Shown here piece after piece: positions 1-5,825 of a DNA stretch of 7,843 nucleotides (the first letter of the stretch is position 1; each line of letters starts with the position of its first letter). The stretch is taken from positions 1 through 7,843 of the forward strand of contig DSAR01000008.1 of NCBI GenBank assembly GCA_011046405.1. Direction: 5' to 3'. Made by a program: the position numbers and the translations under genes. This DNA comes from Chloroflexota bacterium. Its GTDB lineage: Bacteria > Chloroflexota > Anaerolineae > B4-G1. The notes below the pieces were generated by a model. The model did no database searches and was not told the origin of the DNA. It saw nothing but the letters and a program-made list of their open reading frames with translations.

Positions 1-2
1 GG

Positions 3-803
3 ATAGATGTAACCCCCGCTCGCCTCGTCGCGCCTGGTCCATGGAAACCCCTTGTGCAGCTTCAAACCGATCTGGAAATTGTGACCGCCGCCGGATATTC
101 TCGCGTCTGCTTGTTCGACCTGGAGGCCATTCGCGACTATCCTGACCCGGGATATGTTCCACTGCTCAAAGCATACGCTAATCGCGACCTGGACATAACC
201 GTCTACGTTCAAAAGGTCGAGGCTAACCAGGAAACGCTCGACCTGGTGTGGGCCATCGGCGCTTCACGGGTCATTTTATATGAGGTGGATCTGTTAAATT
301 TGTTTCAGGCCGCTGGTGTCAAAACCGATTGGTGGTCTGGGGTCGCCTACTCCTATAATCACCTCAAGCGGCCTCAATACCTGGGCTGGCCTGACTTGCG
401 CGGTGAACAGATGCGCCAGGAGTTGGCAGATTGGGCGATGCAAATGCCGCCAATCACCGGCGGCCTGTCCCTGGATTACATCCGCTGGAACAAGGTGGGC
501 GACGGGCGCACCGCCGGGCAAGTGACCGATCTGGTGCAAAAAATTCGCCACAACTGGGATGCAGCCGGACAGGGCAGTCTGTCGGCGGCGGTGTATCCGT
601 ATTTGGGCGCCAGTCCCAACTACGGGGGCGCCCTGTCGGTGGGCCAAGCGTGGGACGAATGGCTGGACGACGGCTTGCTCGATTGGGTGTACCCCATGGC
701 CTATGACAGTGAACACCTCGGTAGTTACATTAAAGAATGGGCAGGGTACGATACGAGCAAAATCGTTCCGTGCCTGAGCGTGATCAATTTTCAGTCAGGA
801 TGA
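3..803 (+). CDS. Glycoside-hydrolase-like (GHL10-type) TIM-barrel protein, 5' partial
   Basis: The reading frame is open from base 3, and the residues before the first possible start (GTG at 54) look coding (IDVTPARLVAPGPWKPL). The gene therefore very probably begins left of the window. Numbering from GTG 54, barrel signatures of the GHL10 (DUF187-like) families are visible. GGLSLDYIRW at 136-145 carries the strand-4 Asp (D141). QAWDEWLDDGLLDWVYPMAY at 198-217 matches the W-x-x-W, D-x-V-x-PM-x-Y pattern of the late strands. Such proteins are putative polysaccharide-cleaving enzymes. Next to a BcsB-like gene, a BcsZ-like trimming role is plausible but inferred. The protein stops right after the IVPCLSV strand, where the family usually has a few dozen more residues with a last strand, and the stop lies 10 bases before a palindromic element. 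It may be truncated. Secretion cannot be judged because the N-terminus is missing. The fold is fairly sure; the substrate is unknown. Confidence 0.7.
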   Translation: MDVTPARLVAPGPWKPLVQLQTDLEIVTAAGYSRVCLFDLEAIRDYPDPGYVPLLKAYANRDLDITVYVQKVEANQETLDLVWAIGASRVILYEVDLLNLFQAAGVKTDWWSGVAYSYNHLKRPQYLGWPDLRGEQMRQELADWAMQMPPITGGLSLDYIRWNKVGDGRTAGQVTDLVQKIRHNWDAAGQGSLSAAVYPYLGASPNYGGALSVGQAWDEWLDDGLLDWVYPMAYDSEHLGSYIKEWAGYDTSKIVPCLSVINFQSG

Positions 804-813
804 CACGATGGGT

Positions 814-936
814 GTACACGTATCTTCTCAATAAGTTGGGGAGCTGTGGCCGGTCTCCCGACCGAGCCACAGCGGGCACGGTCAGGAGACCGGCCCGAGC
901 GAGTTTGCCCCGGTTTATTGAGATGATACGGTGTAC
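814..936. repeat. MITE/REP-like imperfect palindrome with nested hairpins
   Basis: The outer arms, 814-841 and the reverse complement of 908-936, match over about 28 bases with one single-base gap and four mismatches. They share the block tctcaataa, and both ends read ggtgtac (811-817 and 930-936). Inside are 17-base arms, ggccggtctcccgaccg (848-864) and its complement at 879-895, with one mismatch. An alternative fold gives two side-by-side hairpins. One is 843-855 with 860-873 (13 bp, loop tccc, one bulged a at 865). The other is 879-883 with 888-892 (loop agga). No transposase is encoded. The size, symmetry and intergenic position fit a non-autonomous palindromic element. It may also act as a transcript-stabilising or terminating hairpin between the two genes, but there is no T-tract. 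Copy number elsewhere in the genome cannot be seen. Confidence 0.65.
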
Positions 937-1024
937 TTTAGTTTCCGCTAATTCCCCGATGCCGGGGCGCACTGTACGCTGGATTTGGCTACCTACAACG
1001 AACGGCACGTGGTAGGCAAGGGAA

Positions 1025-1031
1025 AAGGAGG
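1025..1031 (+). promoter_or_regulatory. Strong Shine-Dalgarno for the BcsB-like gene
   Basis: AAGGAGG stands 8 bases before the ATG at 1040. It is the best ribosome binding site in the window and fixes that start. No convincing -35/-10 pair is visible between the palindrome and this site. Confidence 0.75.
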
Positions 1032-1039
1032 GTTTACAC

Positions 1040-3688
1040 ATGGCTAGCTACCGTCCATTTTATTGCCTGTTGATCTTTTGCTTGTTGGGCGGCCTGTTAC
1101 TTGGTCTGTCGCCGCTTGAGGGAGCTGAGGCCCAGGAAGCGCAAACGATACAGTTTTCACTGAAGCAACTTGGTTACAGCGATCGTGTGCTCAAGGGGCC
1201 TTTGACTCAGGCGCGCTATTATTTTAGCCTGCCCAAAGATTGGCAGATGCAAGGAGGCGGTTACCTGATACTAGATCTCGAACCTAACCTGAGGCAACAG
1301 GAAGATTACGATTTATCGACATTCGAGGTCCGGCTAAACGGCGAGATAGTGTACAGGGAAAAATTGACGCGTTCAGAGACGTTTCAAGTCCAATTGAATA
1401 TCCCGGCCGCTGCTTTGTCCACAACCTATGCCAATACCCTCCAACTTGAATTACAGGTTGAGGAAGAATGCGAGTTGGCCAGGCTGACGACAATGACCGT
1501 GAAAGCGTCTTCGTCCTTCTCGCTGGTCTATTCAGAAAAACCCCTGACAGTCGATCTGGCGCTATATCCAGAACCGTTTTATCAGACATCCATCTTTGAA
1601 AGCAAAGCAGTGCGCTTGATTTTGCCCGAACAGCCCGATGAGGTTGATATTCAGGCCGCGACAATGATCGTCAGCCGATTGGGCCGCTTGACGGGAGATA
1701 GTTTGACCGTCTCTATGACCCTGGCTTCGGATGTGCAGCCTGTTTCTGATTTTTCCGAACACCTGATCGTGATCGGCGCACCGGAAACGATGCCTTTGCT
1801 ACACGACCTGGATTTACCCATCTCCCCGTTTGCAAGGCGGCTCACGCTACAAAGTGAGATGCCTGCTGAAGTTGCGCCTGGCGAGATCTTCAGTTATACC
1901 CTGCGTGTGATTAATACGGAAAATGAGACCCGCTCACTTTTTGTCGAGGATCAGCTTCCCGCAGGGGCGATCTGGTTATCCTGTTCCGGGAATTGTCAGC
2001 AAAGCGCTCCAGGTGTGCTGCGTTGGCAGATCAGTAACCTGGTGACTGGAACGGCGATATCGACCGTGATCCAGGTCCGCCTTGATGAGCAAGCGCCGTT
2101 AGATAGACCGCTTGAACATACGGCTACGCTGTTTGATAGCGACGGGACACCCTTGAATGTCGATACGTTGCGGACAGTGGCGACGCTCACGCCTACCGAC
2201 ACACTCACGGCGACGAGTCAATCTAAAGGCGATTACTTTTTCTTGCGGTCTGAGCGGGGCGTTCCAGAGACAGATGGCCTGGTGCAAGAAATCGTTTCTC
2301 CATGGAACTCGCGCCGCGCGCTGGTGGTGGTCACTGGCCTGGATGAACAGGCGCTTTTCAAGGCGGCCCAAGCTTTGAGCAGCGAGACCCGTTTTCCGGG
2401 TATGCAGGGTGATTATGCGCTCGTCCAGGATGTACGACCCGTTTCCGACACGTTGACAATCGATGCCGAAGAGCTATCCTTTGATTTTCTGGGCTACCGC
2501 GACGTGATCGTGCGGGGATACCAGAGCAGTGGCGCAGAATACGTTTTTGAGTTCCCGTGGGGGTGGTCTTTGGCCCAGGATGCTTACGCAGCCATTCACT
2601 TTGCGCATGGGTTTAGAAATCCTGCTTTCCCCTCAACGCTTGAAGTGCAATTGAACGACGTGCCGATCGGCGGCGTGCCCCTGGAGGAAACCAACGCCGT
2701 TGATGCTTGGCTGACCATCCCATTGCCGAACACCCCATTGCTCGTTGGTCGCAACAAGCTCAGGTTACTCGTCTTCTACAGTCCCAACCGTTGCTTGGAT
2801 AACCGTGACGACCAGGTCTGGATGACGATTTACAAGGATTCATTTCTGTACCTGCCGCGTGAGGTTAAGCGCACTTCCCTTGATCTGCGGAATTTTCCGA
2901 TACCGTTCAGTCGACGTCCCGATTTACAGGACCTGGTCTTTGTGCTGCCAGCCCGGCCCACAGCGGTGGAAATCGAGGGAGTAATCCGTCTGGCGGCGCG
3001 CCTGGGATCGGCGGCTAGGGGTTCAAGTTTCGCTCCACAGGTCGTCTTGGATGAAGCGTCAACCGATCTGCCCTGGGCCGACGCTAACCTGATCGTCGTG
3101 GGGCGTCCGACGACGAATTCATACATTGGCCGATGGAATGATATATTGCCGCAGCCATTTTACACCGGGACCGACGAGATACGACAACAGATAGATGACG
3201 TGATCTATCGGTTGAGCTCCCAGACCAGCCTCGGCCTCGTACAACTGGCGTCGGCCCCTTGGGATGAGGAACAGGCGATTCTGTTTTTGACCGGTTCCAC
3301 CGATGAGGGCGTCCAATGGGCCATCAATGCCCTGACCGATAGAGCGCCCGCCTGGCGTTTGTCGGGCAACCTGGCGCTGGCCCAAGACCGGGATGTGCGC
3401 TCGGTCGATACTCGAGAGATAAAGCCTGAAGGAGCGGTCAAGCTGATCGCCACAGCGATGCCAGCCATGACACCACAGTCCACTGTTGCGTCGCAGCTTA
3501 CCGAGACGCCCTTGCCGACGGCGTCGCCTGTTAGCATAGATACGACAGAAGCGCCTGCCACCCCGACATTATCCGAGCAGGTTGCGCCCGCCCAGGCGCA
3601 TCCGTTTTGGTTGATCCCATTGCTAATTGCAAGTATTGTAGTCGTGGTTGGCGCAAGCGCCTTGGTAATCTGGAAATCTAGGGCATAG
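1040..3688 (+). CDS. bcsB: BcsB-like polysaccharide-synthase accessory protein with an inserted DUF11 domain
   Basis: This 882-residue protein is secreted and anchored. It has a signal peptide (hydrophobic 7-25, likely cut after A-E-A at 29-31), a Pro/Thr-rich stalk at about 805-850 and a C-terminal membrane helix at about 855-877. Between these lies the duplicated BcsB layout: a carbohydrate-binding-like domain (about 36-165), a flavodoxin-like domain (about 183-465), a second binding-like domain (about 478-605) and a second flavodoxin-like domain (about 625-785). The halves align at HLIVIGAP (241-248) with NLIVVGRP (683-690), and at GLVQEIVSPW with GLVQLASAPW. Each binding domain ends with a Cys-to-Ser segment (C144, C585). 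BcsB supports BcsA during chain synthesis and export. Here no BcsA-type synthase is in view, so the polymer need not be cellulose. Unusually, the first flavodoxin-like domain is split by about 120 residues (262-384) resembling DUF11 (P-x-E-V-x-P-G, DQLPAG). The family call is good; the role is inferred. Confidence 0.8.
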   Translation: MASYRPFYCLLIFCLLGGLLLGLSPLEGAEAQEAQTIQFSLKQLGYSDRVLKGPLTQARYYFSLPKDWQMQGGGYLILDLEPNLRQQEDYDLSTFEVRLNGEIVYREKLTRSETFQVQLNIPAAALSTTYANTLQLELQVEEECELARLTTMTVKASSSFSLVYSEKPLTVDLALYPEPFYQTSIFESKAVRLILPEQPDEVDIQAATMIVSRLGRLTGDSLTVSMTLASDVQPVSDFSEHLIVIGAPETMPLLHDLDLPISPFARRLTLQSEMPAEVAPGEIFSYTLRVINTENETRSLFVEDQLPAGAIWLSCSGNCQQSAPGVLRWQISNLVTGTAISTVIQVRLDEQAPLDRPLEHTATLFDSDGTPLNVDTLRTVATLTPTDTLTATSQSKGDYFFLRSERGVPETDGLVQEIVSPWNSRRALVVVTGLDEQALFKAAQALSSETRFPGMQGDYALVQDVRPVSDTLTIDAEELSFDFLGYRDVIVRGYQSSGAEYVFEFPWGWSLAQDAYAAIHFAHGFRNPAFPSTLEVQLNDVPIGGVPLEETNAVDAWLTIPLPNTPLLVGRNKLRLLVFYSPNRCLDNRDDQVWMTIYKDSFLYLPREVKRTSLDLRNFPIPFSRRPDLQDLVFVLPARPTAVEIEGVIRLAARLGSAARGSSFAPQVVLDEASTDLPWADANLIVVGRPTTNSYIGRWNDILPQPFYTGTDEIRQQIDDVIYRLSSQTSLGLVQLASAPWDEEQAILFLTGSTDEGVQWAINALTDRAPAWRLSGNLALAQDRDVRSVDTREIKPEGAVKLIATAMPAMTPQSTVASQLTETPLPTASPVSIDTTEAPATPTLSEQVAPAQAHPFWLIPLLIASIVVVVGASALVIWKSRA

Positions 3689-3698
3689 CAGCGCTCAT

Positions 3699-3703
3699 GG
3701 AGA
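3699..3703 (+). promoter_or_regulatory. Shine-Dalgarno that decides the pssD start
   Basis: GGAGA lies 8 bases before the ATG at 3712. The earlier in-frame ATG at 3697 has no such site ahead of it and overlaps this one, so 3712 is the better start. Confidence 0.55.
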
Positions 3704-3711
3704 AAAAATCT

Positions 3712-4188
3712 ATGCAGGCCTTGATAATTCTGGGAGAAGGTGGGCACACGGCACAGATGCTCAAATTAGTTGACTTAATGGGGCCGATATATGAATATAG
3801 TTATCTGATGGCCAAACATGATCAGATCTCAGAGGGAAAGATCAAAACAGCAGGCCCTGTGTATCGAGCACATGCTCCTCGCACGAAGGACCCTAAATTT
3901 CTCACTAATATCAGATTCTTGCTTTTATCTTTCATTGGGGAATTGTTGATCTTGATCAAAGCGCGACCCAACGTGATTATCAGCGCTGGCGCGGGGATTG
4001 CAGTTCCCATCTCTGTTTGGGGCCGGATTGCGGGCGTTAAGATCATCTACGTCGAGGATGCTTGTCGGCTGCGTGCGTTATCTCTCACGGGTAAGATGAT
4101 GTATTGGATCGCCCATCTCTTTTTTGTACAATGGGAACCACTAAAAGAAAAGTATCCAAGAGCAATTTATGCTGGTAGATTATTGTGA
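3712..4188 (+). CDS. pssD: PssD/Alg14-type glycosyltransferase subunit
   Basis: This 158-residue protein is full length for the PssD/Cps14F/Alg14 family. These proteins are the membrane-bound, acceptor-side half of a two-part GT-B glycosyltransferase that adds the second sugar to a lipid-linked primer at the inner face of the membrane. Visible signatures from Met 3712 are the glycine loop GEGGHT (8-13), a hydrophobic stretch at about 67-83 that could hold it to the membrane, SAGAG (91-95), YVED (113-116) in place of the usual IES, the hallmark SLTGK (124-128), FVQWE (138-142) and the closing YAGRLL. It lies 23 bases after the BcsB-like gene, consistent with co-transcription. Its partner PssE follows after a structured 125-base gap, whereas such pairs are usually tightly packed. 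An alternative start at 3697 would add MEKKS. The sugar transferred cannot be read from the sequence (GlcA, Gal and GlcNAc are all known in the family). Local GC is low. Confidence 0.88.
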   Translation: MQALIILGEGGHTAQMLKLVDLMGPIYEYSYLMAKHDQISEGKIKTAGPVYRAHAPRTKDPKFLTNIRFLLLSFIGELLILIKARPNVIISAGAGIAVPISVWGRIAGVKIIYVEDACRLRALSLTGKMMYWIAHLFFVQWEPLKEKYPRAIYAGRLL

Positions 4189-4199
4189 GATTGTAGGTG

Positions 4200-4266
4200 A
4201 CTGCTCAGGCCAACCGTTTACTGTGATGGAACCCATCCGCTGCAAACGGGCGGCAAGCTGAGTAGT
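4200..4266 (+). other. Long nested hairpin between pssD and pssE
   Basis: The following segments can pair in order: 4200-4208 with 4258-4266 (9 bp, one G-U), 4209-4211 with 4252-4254 (3 bp), 4214-4219 with 4244-4249 (6 bp) and 4225-4229 with 4233-4237 (5 bp, three-base loop). That is 23 pairs in a 67-base stretch. No run of T follows, so it is not a classical terminator. It could be an mRNA-stability or processing element setting the PssD:PssE ratio, or a decayed REP-type repeat. It shares no obvious sequence with the 814-936 palindrome. Confidence 0.45.
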
Positions 4267-4300
4267 CGTTACGATTGTGAATTATTGCTTCGGCGCTTAT

Positions 4301-4306
4301 GGAGAG
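4301..4306 (+). promoter_or_regulatory. Shine-Dalgarno for pssE
   Basis: GGAGAG lies 7 bases before the ATG at 4314. A second purine block, AGGAGG at 4308-4313, touches the start codon and is too close to serve it. An earlier in-frame ATG at 4299 overlaps the first site. Confidence 0.5.
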
Positions 4307-4313
4307 TAGGAGG

Positions 4314-4766
4314 ATGATTTTTGTTACAGTAGGCACATCCGATTTTGATCTATTGGTGCAGAAGATGGATCAGGTCGCCTCTTCTCTGGATGATGAAGTG
4401 CTTATCCAAATCGGATATGGCCAATATATTCCTCAGAATTGTGAGTATTTCCGTTTTGCACCATCTCTGGAACCCTACTATGACCGGGCTGATATCGTCG
4501 TGGCGCAGGGTGGTGTCGCGACGATCATCGAAGTTTTGACAAAGGGCAAGACGTTGATCAGTGTAGAAAACACCACTTGCGTGGATAGCCATCAGACCGA
4601 AATCTTGAGCGCCTTTGCTGAAGAGAATTTCTTGATATGGTGTCGAGATTTGGAAGCGCTGCCCTCGCTCCTCGAACAGGCGCCCACGGTGGAGCTAAAA
4701 TCCTACGCTGCGCCGCCATGCACCATTGGGGACATGATCAGGGACTTTTTACAGGAATTGACGTGA
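4314..4766 (+). CDS. pssE: PssE/Alg13-type glycosyltransferase subunit
   Basis: This 150-residue protein is the nucleotide-sugar-binding half that pairs with PssD (GT28 C-terminal type, like Alg13 and Cps14G). The start at 4314 gives the family's usual opening, MIFVTVGT. Further signatures are IQIGYGQ (31-37), the donor-binding block VVAQGGVATIIEVLTKGK (62-79) with E73, the strand LISVEN (81-86) and the conserved D-S-H-Q-x-E (91-96). One departure is Q65, where relatives usually have His (H-x-G-x-x-T-x-x-E). The donor site may be tuned differently or weakened. It is a peripheral protein expected to be recruited to the membrane by PssD and inactive alone. An earlier ATG at 4299 would add MESRR and is less likely. 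Together with PssD it probably adds the second sugar of the repeat unit. The family call is firm; donor and acceptor are unknown. Confidence 0.85.
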   Translation: MIFVTVGTSDFDLLVQKMDQVASSLDDEVLIQIGYGQYIPQNCEYFRFAPSLEPYYDRADIVVAQGGVATIIEVLTKGKTLISVENTTCVDSHQTEILSAFAEENFLIWCRDLEALPSLLEQAPTVELKSYAAPPCTIGDMIRDFLQELT

Positions 4767-4847
4767 TGCGTGTGCTCGGAGCTGGCTGAAAAAGTCGGTC
4801 AGGGGCGCGCAATAGACCTAGTAGGAAGAAGGAGAAAGCAAGCGGAT
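4767..4847 (+). other. Spacer between pssE and the GT4 gene with an overlapping mini-ORF
   Basis: An ATG at 4766 overlaps the pssE stop (TGATG) and opens a seven-codon frame, MRVLGAG, ending at 4789. The GT4 gene, which also begins MRVL, starts 82 bases later. A different frame is open from GTG 4770 into the GT4 gene. Its 26 extra residues (MCSELAEKVGQGRAIDLVGR and following) look unlike the start of a GT4 enzyme. I treat this stretch as untranslated leader, possibly with a coupled mini-ORF. Confidence 0.35.
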
Positions 4848-5798
4848 ATGAGAGTTCTGCTGGTCACAAATATGTATCCCACACCGGAGGAACCGGCGTA
4901 TGGCACCTTCGTCCGGGATCAGGTTGAGGATCTCCGCCGCATCGATATCGAGATTGATGTCTTATTCATCAACGGGCCGAAGCATACCCTTAACTACCTC
5001 TGGGGCGTCCCACGCTTTTGGTGGCAGCTTTTAAAAAAACGCTACCACCTTATCCACGCGCACTATGCCATGTCGGGATTTATTGCTAGATTGCAGCCTT
5101 TTTATCCGGTGGTGGTGACCTATCACGGTGGCGAGGTCAAGGATCATGTGCCCCGCTGGTTAAAAATTCCAGCCCGCTTTGGCCCGTGGATATTTGACCG
5201 GGTCATCGTTGTCAATCATGAAGAAAAAGAAATCCTCAATGACCATGCTAGGGTGAGCGTTATTCCTTGCGGGGTGGATTTGGAGGTCTTTCGTCCCATG
5301 CCTAGGGCGGAAGCGCGGCGTTCGTTGGAGCTTCCGCCAGACAAGCCGTTGATCCTCTGGGCGGGCCAATATTGGCAACCTGAGAAACGATTTGAGTTAG
5401 TTGAAGCATCGGTCGCAACTTTGAAACGAACGATGCCGGAGGCTGAATTAGTGGTCGTTTCTGGGCAACCGCACTCGGTCATCCCGGTACATATGAACGC
5501 CTGTGACGTGTTCGTCTTCACCTCGTGGTCCGAAGGATCGCCCATGGTGATTAAGGAGGCCATGGCCTGTAACTTGCCGATCGTTTCCACCGACGTCGGC
5601 GACGTGGCGGAGGTTATTGGCGGGGTTGAGGGCTGTTATCTGGTTGAACCTGATCCTGAAGACGTAGCGGATAAGCTATCCAAGGTCTTGCAGGAGCGCC
5701 AGCGCACGCATGGGCGCGAAAGGATCAAATATTTCGACTCGAATGCCATTGCCCGCCAGATCGGTGCTCTATATCACGAGTTGTGCTCAAAAAGTTAA
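4848..5798 (+). CDS. GT4-family glycosyltransferase
   Basis: A retaining GT-B glycosyltransferase of 316 residues that would transfer a sugar from a nucleotide donor to the growing lipid-linked oligosaccharide in the cytoplasm. The N-terminal domain opens with MRVLLVTNMYP and contains YGTFVRDQ (18-25), the usual acceptor-side loop, then HAHYAMSG (70-77) and TYHGGEV (91-97). The domain link is VIPCGVD (138-144). The C-terminal domain shows LWAGQYWQPEK (170-180, with K180) and the E-x7-E donor motif EGSPMVIKE (E229, E237), followed by AMACNLPIVSTDVGDV. The stretch between VVVSGQP and MNACDVFV is short for GT4; the second domain lacks the usual G-x-G-P loop and is compact. The start at 4848 fits the family; GGAGA at 4831-4835 is 12 bases upstream, somewhat far. 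It lies between pssE and the deacetylase gene, so it likely adds a later sugar of the same unit. The sugar is unknown. Confidence 0.88.
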   Translation: MRVLLVTNMYPTPEEPAYGTFVRDQVEDLRRIDIEIDVLFINGPKHTLNYLWGVPRFWWQLLKKRYHLIHAHYAMSGFIARLQPFYPVVVTYHGGEVKDHVPRWLKIPARFGPWIFDRVIVVNHEEKEILNDHARVSVIPCGVDLEVFRPMPRAEARRSLELPPDKPLILWAGQYWQPEKRFELVEASVATLKRTMPEAELVVVSGQPHSVIPVHMNACDVFVFTSWSEGSPMVIKEAMACNLPIVSTDVGDVAEVIGGVEGCYLVEPDPEDVADKLSKVLQERQRTHGRERIKYFDSNAIARQIGALYHELCSKS

Positions 5799-5825
5799 TG
5801 GTTGATGTGTGAGACTGGATGTTAT

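Noticed and set aside
294..716. Minus-strand frame opposite the glycoside-hydrolase-like gene
   Set aside because: No recognisable domain and no ribosome binding site, and it is fully covered by a convincing + strand barrel protein.
848..895. Inner arms of the palindrome as an intrinsic terminator for the upstream gene
   Set aside because: The stem is strong, but the following bases (cgagcgagtttgcc) are not a T-tract. A role in termination remains possible but unsupported.
954..967. Short hairpin ccccg-atgc-cgggg as a terminator
   Set aside because: The stem is only 5 bp and no T-run follows, so it cannot be called a terminator.
737..1015. Small + frame of 92 codons running through the palindrome
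   Set aside because: Most of its length is the translated palindromic repeat (RSPDRATA-type residues). Such products are common false genes over extragenic repeats.
1040..3688. Calling the BcsB-like gene proof of cellulose production
   Set aside because: No BcsA-type synthase, PilZ domain or BcsZ/BcsC homologue is visible, and BcsB-like subunits also occur with other polymers.
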